From contig CAVOKY010000005.1 in NCBI GenBank assembly GCA_963696645.1, forward strand, positions 620,001 through 684,000: a stretch of 64,000 nt of DNA. Reading direction: 5' to 3'. The position numbers and the translations under genes are program-made. The notes under the pieces were generated by a model. The model was not told the origin of the DNA. It worked only from the letters and a program-made list of their open reading frames with translations, and searched no databases. The stretch is from JAMXLO01 sp963696645. GTDB lineage: Bacteria > Pseudomonadota > Alphaproteobacteria > Acetobacterales > Acetobacteraceae. Positions 36,192 through 47,400 of this stretch are shown here, piece after piece (position 1 is the first letter of the stretch; every line of letters starts with the position of its first letter).

Positions 36192-36548
36192 TACAAGATT
36201 ATCAAAGCACCGGTAGATGAGTTGTATGCGATTTGATCGTCGGGCGTTATTCCAGGAATGCCTTTAGGCTGACACGCGTTGAACCCGGGTGGCAGCGTCT
36301 CTGCAACCGCCGGTGACGCCGTCGCGGCACTGCCCAGCATGAGAGCTCCCGCCGCAGCCCTTATTGTCCGGTGCCTCATGTGTTCCTCCAGGAGACTTCG
36401 AACGTCCCCACAAGCAGCGACCATGGCGAATGCTGCGAGCGGAACAAATCGGTCATCTGAAAAATCTTGTCAATCTTGCGCCAGCGGCCTTGATCAACGC
36501 GCAGCTGAAGCGCGACTGGCGCGTCGGCATGCCTAGACACTTCTCAAA

Positions 36549-38762
<2,214 letters not shown>

Positions 38763-38846
38763 CGGTTGGGCTCCTGGCCGCAGGAGATGGCGATTGGCGG
38801 GGCGGTCTGCGAGGGGGGCGGCTGGGCGGTTGGTTTGAGTGCAAGG

Positions 38847-38952
38847 ATTTAACACGGAGGACGTGCGGAGAGCCACGGAGGGCCACGGGAGTTCAAGCAT
38901 CTCCGACTCCTGTGGTCCTTCGTGGTCCTCCGCACGTCCTCCGTGTTGAATT
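38847..38952. repeat. Long inverted repeat, AACACGGAGG family, second copy
   Basis: The left arm ATTTAACACGGAGGACGTGC and its inverted copy GCACGTCCTCCGTGTTGAAT flank about 20 bases of spacer. The arms also share GCGGAGAGCCACGGAGGGCCA imperfectly. It matches the outer arm of the 25641 repeat. It sits between uvrB and the Gfo/Idh/MocA gene and could also end or insulate transcripts. Confidence 0.82.
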
Positions 38953-38953
38953 A

Positions 38954-40078
38954 TTACGCCGTCGCGTTCGCCAACGATGCCACCTGCTTCCGGCCGGTTT
39001 CGGAGGCGCGCACGATCATATCGATGAGGCGATGCCGGGTGACGGCAGCGTCGAAGCCGGGGCTGGCGGGTTTGCCATCGCGGATGCTGTCAGCCAGCCT
39101 GGCATAGAGTTGCGCGACATTGTACGGCGAGCCTTGCGGCACGGTGTCGGGCACCCAGCGGTATTCCGCCGGAATTGGCATGTCGGCCAGCGGCGTGCCG
39201 GTTCCGTGGGCGCCCTGCACGCTGAGTTCCTGGCGTTGCATGGATGCGCGCGTGGTGGCGGTCAGCACGAGGTCGCCTTCGTCGCCGTGAATTTCGAACA
39301 GGAATTCGGTGCCGCGGGCCATGCCGCCACGGATCTGGAACGAAACCACCGCGCCGTCGCGGACGATGCCGTTCACCACAAGCTGGTCGGGCGAGGTCTT
39401 CGGGATGCTTTTGCCGGCATCCTCGGCGGGAATGCTGTCGCGCTGGCTGACCACGAAGGCGGTCAGTTCGCGGAACTCGCCGAGACAATGACACAGCGCG
39501 TCGATCTGATGGCCGCCGGTGATCGTCAGCAGGTTGGCGCCGTTGGCGCGATCGGCCTGATATGAACGGTCGATGGAGGCACCCCAGTTGGCCGCGCAAC
39601 CGATCATCGTCGCGGTCAGCACGCGGCCGATATAGCCCTGCGCGACCAGGTCGCGGGCGTAGCTGATCGCCGGCGAAACCTGGCCTTGCAGGCCGACCGC
39701 GTGGCGGACGCCTTTGCGTTCCGCCGCTTCGAGCATCCGCACCGCCTCGTCGGTGTTCCGGCCGAGCGGCCATTCGCAATACACGTGCTTGCCGGCGTCG
39801 ATCGCCGCCATCACCGGTGGATAGTGGTCGGGCACCTTCACGCAGACCGTGACCAGATCGACGTCCGGATGTTGCGCGAGCTTTGCCGGATCGGCGAATG
39901 CCAGCGGAATGCCGAAATGCTTTGCTGCGGCATCGGCGGATTCCTGGCGCGTGGTGCAGACGGCGGTGATCTCCAGGTTGGGCAGCGCCTGCAAGGCGGG
40001 GATATGCGCGATGGAGGCGAAGCCTCGGCCTGGGCTCGCGCCGACTACGCCGACACGCAGCCTGCTGGTTGTCGCCAT
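38954..40078 (-). CDS. Gfo/Idh/MocA family NAD(P)-dependent oxidoreductase
   Basis: 374 residues. An N-terminal Rossmann domain (RVGVVGASPGRGFASIAH), then VCVKVPDHYPPVMAAIDAGKHVYCEWPLG with the EKP-like motif changed to EWP, and GGHQIDALCHCLGE carrying the catalytic-type His. The changed Lys suggests an altered or absent dehydrogenase activity compared with classical members. It is 27 bases behind the enolase-superfamily gene, so the pair probably forms a sugar or sugar-acid catabolic unit. Confidence 0.88.
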   Translation of the reverse strand: MATTSRLRVGVVGASPGRGFASIAHIPALQALPNLEITAVCTTRQESADAAAKHFGIPLAFADPAKLAQHPDVDLVTVCVKVPDHYPPVMAAIDAGKHVYCEWPLGRNTDEAVRMLEAAERKGVRHAVGLQGQVSPAISYARDLVAQGYIGRVLTATMIGCAANWGASIDRSYQADRANGANLLTITGGHQIDALCHCLGEFRELTAFVVSQRDSIPAEDAGKSIPKTSPDQLVVNGIVRDGAVVSFQIRGGMARGTEFLFEIHGDEGDLVLTATTRASMQRQELSVQGAHGTGTPLADMPIPAEYRWVPDTVPQGSPYNVAQLYARLADSIRDGKPASPGFDAAVTRHRLIDMIVRASETGRKQVASLANATA

Positions 40079-40105
40079 GATGAGTTTCCCCCCGTTCCTT
40101 GTGTG

Positions 40106-41254
40106 TTATGCGCGATATTTCTCGACGTAGCCGCGGTCGATCTCCAGGCCGAAGCCGGGCGCTTCGCTCAGGTGCACCATGCCGTTCCTCACTTCGGCGC
40201 CGCCGCGGAAGATGCCGTCCTGGATCGGATGGCGGGCGGGATTGCCAAAGGATTCCACGCCGAACGACGCGTGAGCGAACGCGGAGACCAGATGGCAGTG
40301 AAGGTGCCCGGCGGAGTGCGGCGCGATCGACACGCCCTTCTGTTCCGCGTAGTGCGCGATGCGGAGCAATTCGGTGAAGCCGGCGGCGCGCGTGGAGTCG
40401 AACTGCACGAAACGGATGGCCCCGGAATCGATGAAATCGCGGATCGTGTAGCGATGCCATTCGCGCTCGCCGTGCGCCAGCGGGATCGGCGATGCCGCGG
40501 CGAGACGGACGTAGTCGGCCGGCTGCAGATGCCAGAACAGCGGTTCTTCCAGCCAGAAGATGTCGTATGGCGCGACCGCCTCGGCGAAGCGGATGCAGCC
40601 GGCGACGTCGTACGGCGCGTTCATATCGAGCATGAACAGGACGTCGGGACCGATTGCCTCGCGCACGCCACGGATGCGCGCGACTTCCTCCTGCAGCGAC
40701 AATGCACCGGTTTTCAGCTTCACCGCGCGGTAGCCGGCGGCGACGTATTGCGCGAGTTCATCGGCGTAGGAATCCAGCGACGCACCTTCGGTGTAGTAGC
40801 CGCCCGTGGCATAGGTGAAGACCTCGGTGCGGGTGCCGCCGAGCAGACGAAATACCGGGAGGCCGACGGCCTTGCCCTTGATGTCCCATAGCGCGATGTC
40901 GATGCCGCCGATGGCTCCCATGATCTGCGGACGCTGGTTGCGCGGCAGGGGCGCCGGCATGCCGTCCCAGCCGCCGATGCCACCCGGTCGCGGCGAGGTC
41001 AGGGAGAACAGCTTCTGCCAGATTTCGGCGTGGCCCATCGGGTCCATGCCTTTCACCACATCGGCGAAGGTTTTCACCAGGTCGCAGATCTGCTTCTGCG
41101 GGCCGCCGGCTGCCTCGCCGAAGCCGCTGATCCCCTGGTCGGTGCGCACCTCGATGAGCACCAGTTGTTCGCGCTCCATGCGTTCGTGCGCGGTCCAGGT
41201 GGGCCGGTCGTAATCGACCGCAAGCGGGTAGGCGAGAACGTCGGTGATCTTCAT
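40106..41254 (-). CDS. Mandelate racemase/muconate lactonizing enzyme family (enolase superfamily)
   Basis: 382 residues. The N-terminal capping domain is followed by a barrel with YRAVKLKTGALS (KxK base), LFMLDMNAPYD (metal Asp), IFWLEEPLFW (metal Glu), LAHGEREWHRY (metal Glu) and IAPHSAGHLHCH (His base). This residue set fits acid-sugar dehydratases, for example of the mandelate racemase subgroup. The substrate cannot be assigned. Cotranscribed with the Gfo/Idh/MocA gene. Confidence 0.88.
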   Translation of the reverse strand: MKITDVLAYPLAVDYDRPTWTAHERMEREQLVLIEVRTDQGISGFGEAAGGPQKQICDLVKTFADVVKGMDPMGHAEIWQKLFSLTSPRPGGIGGWDGMPAPLPRNQRPQIMGAIGGIDIALWDIKGKAVGLPVFRLLGGTRTEVFTYATGGYYTEGASLDSYADELAQYVAAGYRAVKLKTGALSLQEEVARIRGVREAIGPDVLFMLDMNAPYDVAGCIRFAEAVAPYDIFWLEEPLFWHLQPADYVRLAAASPIPLAHGEREWHRYTIRDFIDSGAIRFVQFDSTRAAGFTELLRIAHYAEQKGVSIAPHSAGHLHCHLVSAFAHASFGVESFGNPARHPIQDGIFRGGAEVRNGMVHLSEAPGFGLEIDRGYVEKYRA

Positions 41255-41603
41255 GGCTTCCTCCCCGGGATGCTGCCTGTGTGGACGCTCGCATCGGGTC
41301 GCGACGCGCTGACTGTCACCGCGCGAGGCACGGCAGACTGGCGCCGGTGTCGATATTCCCCTGCCGCGTCGCCGTGATCCATCACCAAGGAGTGCCCATC
41401 GCGCAGCATTCTGGCCACGCGTCGGCTGAATGACAACGCCACCGCCGGAGACGTCGCCCGGTGCGCTTGAGACGCCTTGCCATTTTGCCGCCCCGTATTG
41501 TGGCGGAAATTTGGCCAGATGTGTGCGTCAGTTCATACGCTGGCGCCGTCGACGCCGATTAAAAATAGGGCCAATGCGGCCCCTCAGGCCCGGTCAGGGA
41601 GGA
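41255..41603. other. Intergenic region, nothing recognised
   Basis: About 350 bases between the divergent enolase-superfamily gene and a small membrane-protein gene. It should carry both promoters. No repeat or clear operator seen. Confidence 0.5.
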
Positions 41604-41768
41604 ATGACCATGGAAGCGCCGAAGATCGGAACGATCACCTTGGAGTTGCATCTGGACTGGGATCGCGTCGGCGTCCTGTTCGGCAGCTTCGGGATCGCCT
41701 GCGGGGGCGTGGCCACCGTGGTCTACAGCGTTGGCTTCCTTATTCAGGCGTTGTCGCACCATGTCTGA
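41604..41768 (+). CDS. Small single-helix membrane protein
   Basis: 54 residues beginning MTMEAPKIGTITLELHLDWD with one membrane helix (LFGSFGIACGGVATVVYSVG). A CAGGGAGGA ribosome site precedes the ATG. It overlaps the next gene by eight bases, so the two are coupled. Function unknown. Confidence 0.6.
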   Translation: MTMEAPKIGTITLELHLDWDRVGVLFGSFGIACGGVATVVYSVGFLIQALSHHV

Positions 41769-41940
41769 CGCAGTGGGACCTTACCAGGTCGAGCAACGCA
41801 TCGTCGGCGACGAAACACGTTGGATCGCCATTCGCGCGCGTGGTGCAGAATGGTCATTCCTCACCCCTGTCGAAGCTGCCGATCTTGGCAGACAGTGGGT
41901 CGAGCAATTTGGCGCGAAGGCGGACGACGGCAAGGCGTGA
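41761..41940 (+). CDS. Small soluble hypothetical protein
   Basis: 59 residues (MSDAVGPYQVEQRIVGDETR ... FLTPVEAADLGRQWVEQFG). Balanced composition and an eight-base overlap with the upstream membrane protein support it as a real gene. No family recognised. Confidence 0.55.
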   Translation: MSDAVGPYQVEQRIVGDETRWIAIRARGAEWSFLTPVEAADLGRQWVEQFGAKADDGKA

Positions 41941-41987
41941 CATGCTACGGGTAGCGATGCGGCCGGGCGATCCTGGCTGGTGATCGG

Positions 41988-42197
41988 TCAGACGTCGTCC
42001 GGGCTCAGGGCGGTAATCAGTTCGGCCGATCTTTGATGGACTTCGGCTTCCCGCTCCAGGTTCTTTGGAAAGCGGCTACGTCTGGCCTGAATCAACGTCT
42101 TCTTTGCCTGCGACTCGTGCCACTGGCGCGCGGCAAGTAGAGCGGCATCCCAACCTCGTCGGAACTCCGGGGTGATCTCGGTGAGAGGGTCGGTCAT
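41988..42197 (-). CDS. Small hypothetical protein at distal end of kai cluster
   Basis: 69 residues (MTDPLTEITPEFRRGWDAAL ... NLEREAEVHQRSAELITAL), charged and mainly helical. It could start further upstream (frame open to 42446), but family-like composition begins at 42197. It lies about 95 bases beyond the multi-PAS gene on the same strand and may be its last cotranscribed partner. Function unknown. Confidence 0.5.
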   Translation of the reverse strand: MTDPLTEITPEFRRGWDAALLAARQWHESQAKKTLIQARRSRFPKNLEREAEVHQRSAELITALSPDDV

Positions 42198-42292
42198 GAG
42201 GCGTTCCCATTGCGTGGCCGCTATGCCCGCAACATTGTAATCAACGCCAGCACTTGTCCATCCAGGCAGGCACAACTGGGTGCGTAATCGGG

Positions 42293-45070
42293 TCACCGGT
42301 CCCCAGTCCAGATCAGTGCAATATCCGTTGCGGCCTGCTTGGTTGCGGCAATGGCCGAATCGAAGTTCGCCGGCACCGGATCGCCGCGATCCCAGCTCAT
42401 GAACAAGAGGCCGATCAACCGGTGCGATTTGCCGGCGATTGGACATGTTATGATATCGGTGGCGTCCGGGGTCTGCTCAGTCAGCGGGTGAGTGAGGTGC
42501 ACGCAGTTCCCGGTCACGAACGCGGACATTTCGTTGGCAAAGCGGGACATCGGCGCGTCCTCGCCGACGAGCCCAGGCTTATGGTTGGGCGCCGCGACGG
42601 CAAATGCGGTGGTATAGCTGAGCCCGGCGTCGGCTCCCGTCTGCAATTGCACCTTCGCGGCGCGGACCCGCGCCGGAATGGGGTTCGCCTCGAAGAGCAA
42701 AGTCTGCATGCGTGAATTGGTCGCAGTCAGTTGGCGGATGCTGGCCTCCTCCTGTTGTTGTTGCAGCCAACTGCGCAATACGGCAGGCCCTACGGCGACC
42801 ACGCCAAGGAATACGAGGGCCGCGACGGCGTAGCCGACATAGCGCCAGACCACACCTTGGCGTTTCGGCGCGGGCCTGAGATCCGCCGGCGGCATTCGCG
42901 AGATATCACGGGCGGCAAGGAACACCCCTCCTACCGTTCCGCTGGCGTCGTAATAAAGGCTGGCGTTGCAGAGCACTTCCGTCACCGTGCCGGCCACGTG
43001 GCGAACGGTGAGTGCGTAGTCGATCAGGAAACCTTTGGTGAATACCCGCCGGTAGCCGGCGCGTGCCTTCTCCGGTTCGGTGAAGTAAATCGCAATATCG
43101 GTGCCGATCAGATGCTCGCGCCGTCGCCCCGTGATCAGCTCAGTCCCGTGGTTGACATCCATTATCATGCCGTCCGGGCTGATGGTCACCAGAGGATCGA
43201 GGCTCGCCTCGATCAGACTCCTGGAGTACTGCGAGGCCGAGCGCAGTTGCTCCTCCGCGCGCTTCAATTCATCGATATCGGTGCAGGTGCCGAACCACTT
43301 GATGATCCGTCCCGTGGTGTCGCGGACGGGTATTCCCCGCATGAGGAACCAGCGATAACTGCCATCGGCAGCCCGAAGCCGGCTCTCGATACGGTAGATT
43401 TCGCCAGTCTCGACCGCATGGTCCCAGGCGTTCCATGCGGGCTGTTTGTCGTCCGGATGGAAGGGCTCGTTCCAGCCTCGTCCATGGCTCTGCTCGAGAG
43501 TAAATCCGGTATAATCGACCCACTGCTGGTTGAAGTAGGTGTTCAGCCCATCGGGTGTACAGGTCCAGACCATCTGCGGCATCGCGTCCGTCAGCGTGCG
43601 GAAGACTTCTGTACTTTCCTGCAAGGCGGCTTCTGACCGGCGCTGTTCGGAGATATCGTTGCTGATGATCAGAAAACCGATCGGCTTGCCCGAGGCATCG
43701 CTGAGACGGGTTACAACGACCTGGGCAGGAAATCGCGTGCCGTCCTTGCGCACGCGCTCGAACTCCCCTTCGGCAATCCCCTTGTTGCGCACAGTCTCGA
43801 CCAATTGGTCGACGGCACCCGAAGCAAGGGTTTCCGGCGTATGCAGGATGTCCAGTGACTTGCCGATTATTTCATCAGCAGAGTAACCGTAATTGCGCCT
43901 GGCACCCTCGTTCCAGAACAGGATCCTGCGATCCAAATCCTCGCCAATGATGGAATATTTTGTTGAGCTCCGCAGGATGTTGTCCAGCAAGGCCCTGGTC
44001 TCGGCCAGTTTTGCCCCGCGCCGAAGGTTGGCTATGCAGTACGCGAGGTCATCGGCAAGTTCCGTGAGAACCAACAACTCCTGCTCGTCGAATGCGTCCG
44101 GCCGACCGGAGTAGACCATCAAGGCGCCGAAAACGTCGTTACCGTCGCGCAGCGGCATGGTTCCGCACGAATGGATGCCCTCACGCGCGGCCAGTTCACG
44201 CCATGGCCCGAATGCCGCGTCGGTGTCGTGCATGATAGTCATGCGGCCGGTGCGGATTGCCGTGCCGGTCGGTCCGCGGCCTCGCTCGTCCTCGCCCCAG
44301 GAGACGTGGGCAGATTCGACGTAGTCGGGCGAGCCGTTTGCCCAGGCGACCGGACGGACCGACTTCGCCTCGTCATGTTCCACGTAGCCGATCCAGGCAA
44401 GTTTGTAACCGCCGGAGTCCACCAATGCCCGGCATGTGTCGGAGAGGACCTGCTTTTCGTCGATGGCACGGATCATGGTCGTGTTGCACAGATTGAGCAT
44501 GCGCAGCGCACGGTTGGCCTGCTCCAGGCTTAGATTGATCCGGTTGGTCGCTTCCTGAGCAACGACCATCTGAGTCAGATCACTGGTAACAATGGCGATG
44601 CTGCGGATGCCTCCGTCCGCCAGGACGTGCATGGCGACACCCACCGGCACAAGTGTACCGTCCGCGGCGAGCAGGTGCGCGCGGATTCGGCTGGTGCCGT
44701 CACGGCTCTCCTGGAGTGCCCTGGTGATCCTTGTTCTGTCCCGGTCGGCGAAATACGCCAGCAGGCTGGACCCCATGATTGTATGCGGATCCGCTTTGGT
44801 CAGGTGGGCAAAGTAATGGTTGCAGTACAACACCATGCCGTCGGCTGTGATGTTGACGGCGCCTTCGCTCATCGCCTCGATCATCTCGCGGTATGGAAGA
44901 TCGGCGCTTTTCAGCGAGTAGATCTGCTCGCCGGCTGGCGTGCTCACCGTGATCGCGTCCACCTCACCGGTTCGGATCGCACGCAGCGTCTCTTCGGCTT
45001 CTGTCAGTCGCGCCTGCAACTCGGCGATTTGATCGAGCGAGTGCGTGTCGGTCATCGTCGGGGTTGTCAT
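42293..45070 (-). CDS. Multi-PAS/GAF sensor protein without kinase domain, C-terminal membrane anchor
   Basis: 925 residues. An N-terminal coil (LTEAEETLRAIRTGEVDAI), a PAS domain (residues about 55-165), a GAF domain (about 190-360, CNTTMIRAIDEKQVLSDTC to LADDLAYCI) and three further PAS domains with PAC tails. The first of these is around YSIIGEDLDRRILFWNEGA, the second around PQMVWTCTPDGLNTYF, the third around DPLVTISPDGMIMDVNHG. A membrane helix lies near residues 742-767 (VGYAVAALVFLGVVAVGPAVL), then a tail of about 160 residues. There is no HisKA, HATPase, GGDEF or EAL region. It starts in the stop of the kaiB relic (ATGA). Role: probably an input sensor for the neighbouring kinases. 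Confidence 0.85.
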   Translation of the reverse strand: MTTPTMTDTHSLDQIAELQARLTEAEETLRAIRTGEVDAITVSTPAGEQIYSLKSADLPYREMIEAMSEGAVNITADGMVLYCNHYFAHLTKADPHTIMGSSLLAYFADRDRTRITRALQESRDGTSRIRAHLLAADGTLVPVGVAMHVLADGGIRSIAIVTSDLTQMVVAQEATNRINLSLEQANRALRMLNLCNTTMIRAIDEKQVLSDTCRALVDSGGYKLAWIGYVEHDEAKSVRPVAWANGSPDYVESAHVSWGEDERGRGPTGTAIRTGRMTIMHDTDAAFGPWRELAAREGIHSCGTMPLRDGNDVFGALMVYSGRPDAFDEQELLVLTELADDLAYCIANLRRGAKLAETRALLDNILRSSTKYSIIGEDLDRRILFWNEGARRNYGYSADEIIGKSLDILHTPETLASGAVDQLVETVRNKGIAEGEFERVRKDGTRFPAQVVVTRLSDASGKPIGFLIISNDISEQRRSEAALQESTEVFRTLTDAMPQMVWTCTPDGLNTYFNQQWVDYTGFTLEQSHGRGWNEPFHPDDKQPAWNAWDHAVETGEIYRIESRLRAADGSYRWFLMRGIPVRDTTGRIIKWFGTCTDIDELKRAEEQLRSASQYSRSLIEASLDPLVTISPDGMIMDVNHGTELITGRRREHLIGTDIAIYFTEPEKARAGYRRVFTKGFLIDYALTVRHVAGTVTEVLCNASLYYDASGTVGGVFLAARDISRMPPADLRPAPKRQGVVWRYVGYAVAALVFLGVVAVGPAVLRSWLQQQQEEASIRQLTATNSRMQTLLFEANPIPARVRAAKVQLQTGADAGLSYTTAFAVAAPNHKPGLVGEDAPMSRFANEMSAFVTGNCVHLTHPLTEQTPDATDIITCPIAGKSHRLIGLLFMSWDRGDPVPANFDSAIAATKQAATDIALIWTGDR

Positions 45071-45180
45071 TCGGGCTCGATCTCCTTGGGGCGGAGGGCG
45101 AGGCCCACAACCACCTGTTGCTCGATCGCATGCGGGAAGCGCGGTGTCGCGCCACCAATACAGAAGTGCTGCCAACACAT
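45067..45180 (-). pseudogene. KaiB relic with internal deletion
   Basis: A 37-codon frame reads FCIGGATPRFPHAIEQQ joined to VVVGLALRPKEIEPE. The first half matches the KaiB N-terminus (compare LFISGATPRSARAIEN in the intact neighbour). The second matches the KaiB C-terminus (compare EQVLLGLGLDPEEA and RTLVGLQLRPAA). About 60 central residues are missing, so it cannot form the thioredoxin-like fold. Its TGA still overlaps the multi-PAS start (ATGA), preserving the old coupling. It follows the response regulator by seven bases. Confidence 0.75.
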
Positions 45181-45187
45181 GGTTCGA

Positions 45188-45640
45188 TCATCCGGTGGGG
45201 CAGGTACGATTGACCAACAGCCAATAGAGCCCCAGCTTTTCCACGGTGTCGGAAAAGTCCTTGAAGTTGACCGGCTTGCTGATGTAGCTGTTGACGCCGA
45301 TCGAATAGCTCTCGATGACATCGGGATCCTCCTGGGAGGAGGTCAGCACAACCACAGGGATACGCTTGGTGCGGTCGTCGGCGCGTATCCGGCGCAGCAC
45401 CTCCAGGCCGTCAATCTTCGGCAAGCGCAGGTCGAGCAGAATGACCTTCAACTCATCAATACCGACCTTGTCGGCATAGGCGCCCGTGCAAAAAAGATAA
45501 TCCAGCGCTTCCGCGCCGTCCTTTACCCAGACAAGCTCGTTGGCAAGATTGTGCTTTCGCAGCGCACGGATGCACAACTCCGCATCGGCGGGGTTGTCCT
45601 CCACCAACAAAATCTTGACGCTTCCGTGCTGATCAGACAT
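45188..45640 (-). CDS. Rcp1-like single-domain response regulator
   Basis: 150 residues: VKILLVEDNPADAELCIRAL (acidic pocket), VILLDLRLPKIDG (phospho-acceptor Asp), VVVLTSSQEDPD (Thr/Ser switch) and YISKPVNFKDF (Lys). It has no output domain and resembles the Rcp1 type paired with phytochrome-like kinases. It overlaps the stop of the frameshifted kinase by eight bases, so it is likely the phosphate acceptor for the three kinases upstream in the operon. Confidence 0.92.
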   Translation of the reverse strand: MSDQHGSVKILLVEDNPADAELCIRALRKHNLANELVWVKDGAEALDYLFCTGAYADKVGIDELKVILLDLRLPKIDGLEVLRRIRADDRTKRIPVVVLTSSQEDPDVIESYSIGVNSYISKPVNFKDFSDTVEKLGLYWLLVNRTCPTG

Positions 45641-47400
45641 GGATCTTCTCCGCTATTGGTAGACTGAAATAGAAGGTGGCGCCTTCGTCAGGCTTGCCTT
45701 CGGCCCATACGCGCCCACCGTGTCGAGCTACGATGCGGTTGACGATTGCGAGCCGGATGCCGGTGCCCGGAAATAGCGTGGTGTCGTGCAGGCGCTGAAA
45801 GACGCCGAACAGCTTCGCGACGTACTGCATGTCGAATCCGGCGCCATTGTCCTTCACGAAGTAGGTCGTCTGGTCGCTGCCGATTTGCGCGCCCACTTCA
45901 ATCCTTGCCGCGTCCTTGGCACTCGTGAACTTGACTGCATTGTCCAACAAATTCAGCCAGATCCGCTGCACCATGGACGCGTCTGTCCGCGCGCCAGGCA
46001 GTTCGCCAATCTCGAACCGGATATTTCGCCCCGTGGTCTTGCTCTCCAGAAGTGCGATCGCGGTGCGGACCGCCTGTTGCATGTCCACCGGAACGATCGT
46101 CATCGGTTGCCAGCCAAGGCGGAGGAAGGCGAGGATCCCGTCGAGGAGTTCGCTCATTTCCCCCGTGCTTGACTGCACGACGCCGAGCAGACGGCGGCCC
46201 TCGGCACCGAGTTTTTCGCCGAGCTCATCCAATAAGATCTGTGCGTAGCCATGGATCGCGCGCAATGGCGCGCGCAGCACGTGCGACATCGAATAGGAGA
46301 AGCCTTGGAGTTCCTTGTTCGCCGCCTCGAGTACCGAGCACTCTGGCCTTGAGTGTCGCGTTCAGTTGCCTGATCCGTTCATCGCTGAGCCGTCGCGCCC
46401 CGTCGAGCCGGTCGAGCACTCCCGCATACCAGATCAGGATTCCTTCCACGGCGACTATAATGGCCACGGCGCCGGTGGCCACACCCGTGCCGAGCAATTC
46501 CGCGGACTGGGCAATCAGGCGCAGCCAGACAATCCCGATTATCAGAGCGACGACACCCGGCAGCATCCGCCGCAACATCACGCCGCCGAGATAGGGGCTG
46601 GCCAGGCTGCGCAGTAGACCAGTCGGCAGGTTGGTGAAGAGGATGCCGACACCGAGAACGAGGAAGGCAATCGAGGTGTTGGCAGCAACGCCAGTGGACT
46701 CTCCGAGCATACTGTAAATATCGCTTGCGCCGAAAAGGTAACCGAGCAGCACCACCATGGATAACACGATGGCAAGCAGTCCAAGCGCTGACGTCACCAT
46801 CTGCCAACCGCTTCGAGCCCAGGGCATTGTCAACAGCGATATGCCAAAGATTACGAAGGACACCATAGCCAGGGACGCCATGCGGCCCGGATGTATGGTG
46901 CTGATCGCGCCGGGCGGCTCGGTCACCAGGAGTTGGTCGATGCCAAGGTCGCGACCTGATACGTGCTCAACCAATGTGCCACCCGCGAGAACAATGACGA
47001 ACAAGGCGCATAGGCAGGACACCTGCCTCGCCCAGCGCCGTTCACCGAGGTGCGCGCTGTTGAGGCAAAGCGAGCTGCCGGCGGCGAGAAATCCCAGCGC
47101 CGTATTGGATTTCATGGCGACCCAGGAGGGATTAAGACTGGTGAGAACCCGGATGCCTGTGAACCATCCGATAAGAGCAATGCATCCGATCGCAATCACG
47201 AGGTATCCGCACCACGTTGCGTACTGCTGGTAACACCGTACAAGCTCCGGATCAGCCGCGACGGCGCTCCCGGCGGCAGAGCTGCCCACTTCCGGAAACG
47301 CCGCCGGAATATCGACGGCTGTGTTGGCCAGTTCTGCGAGTCCATGGACCGCGCCGTCTGCCTTCGCCGCTGCGGCCAGAGTTCCCCAGGTATCAGGCAT
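45633..47400 (-). pseudogene. Membrane histidine kinase disrupted by one-base insertion
   Basis: The first frame (from 47400) codes for about eight membrane segments and the linker LSDERIRQLNATLKARV, then runs out of frame. The kinase half continues in another frame with VLEAANKELQGFSYSMSHVL, the H-box SHVLRAPLRAIHGY, the N-box WLNLLDNAVKF, the G1 box VKDNGAGFDM and the ATP-lid region. Deleting one base (the G at 46338 on the plus strand) restores an uninterrupted protein of about 588 residues. A sequencing error would look the same. It overlaps the upstream kinase and the downstream regulator by eight bases each. Confidence 0.82.

Larger units (their letters stand above)
34901..36379 (-). 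pseudogene. Small secreted-protein gene split by IS630 element
   Basis: The 5' part runs from the ATG at 36379 to 36192: a signal peptide (ASPAVAETLPPG), then NACQPKGIPGITPDDQ and SSTGALIILY. After the element the frame resumes with KPTHEWVVAQPNGTLTLLTG, MDPTERLHMANVTAA and a Pro-TAG end at 34901. Removing 35051-36191 and one copy of the TA duplication restores one frame of about 110 codons. Product: a small exported protein of unknown function, with Cys in both halves (FNACQP and GNCP). Confidence 0.85.
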
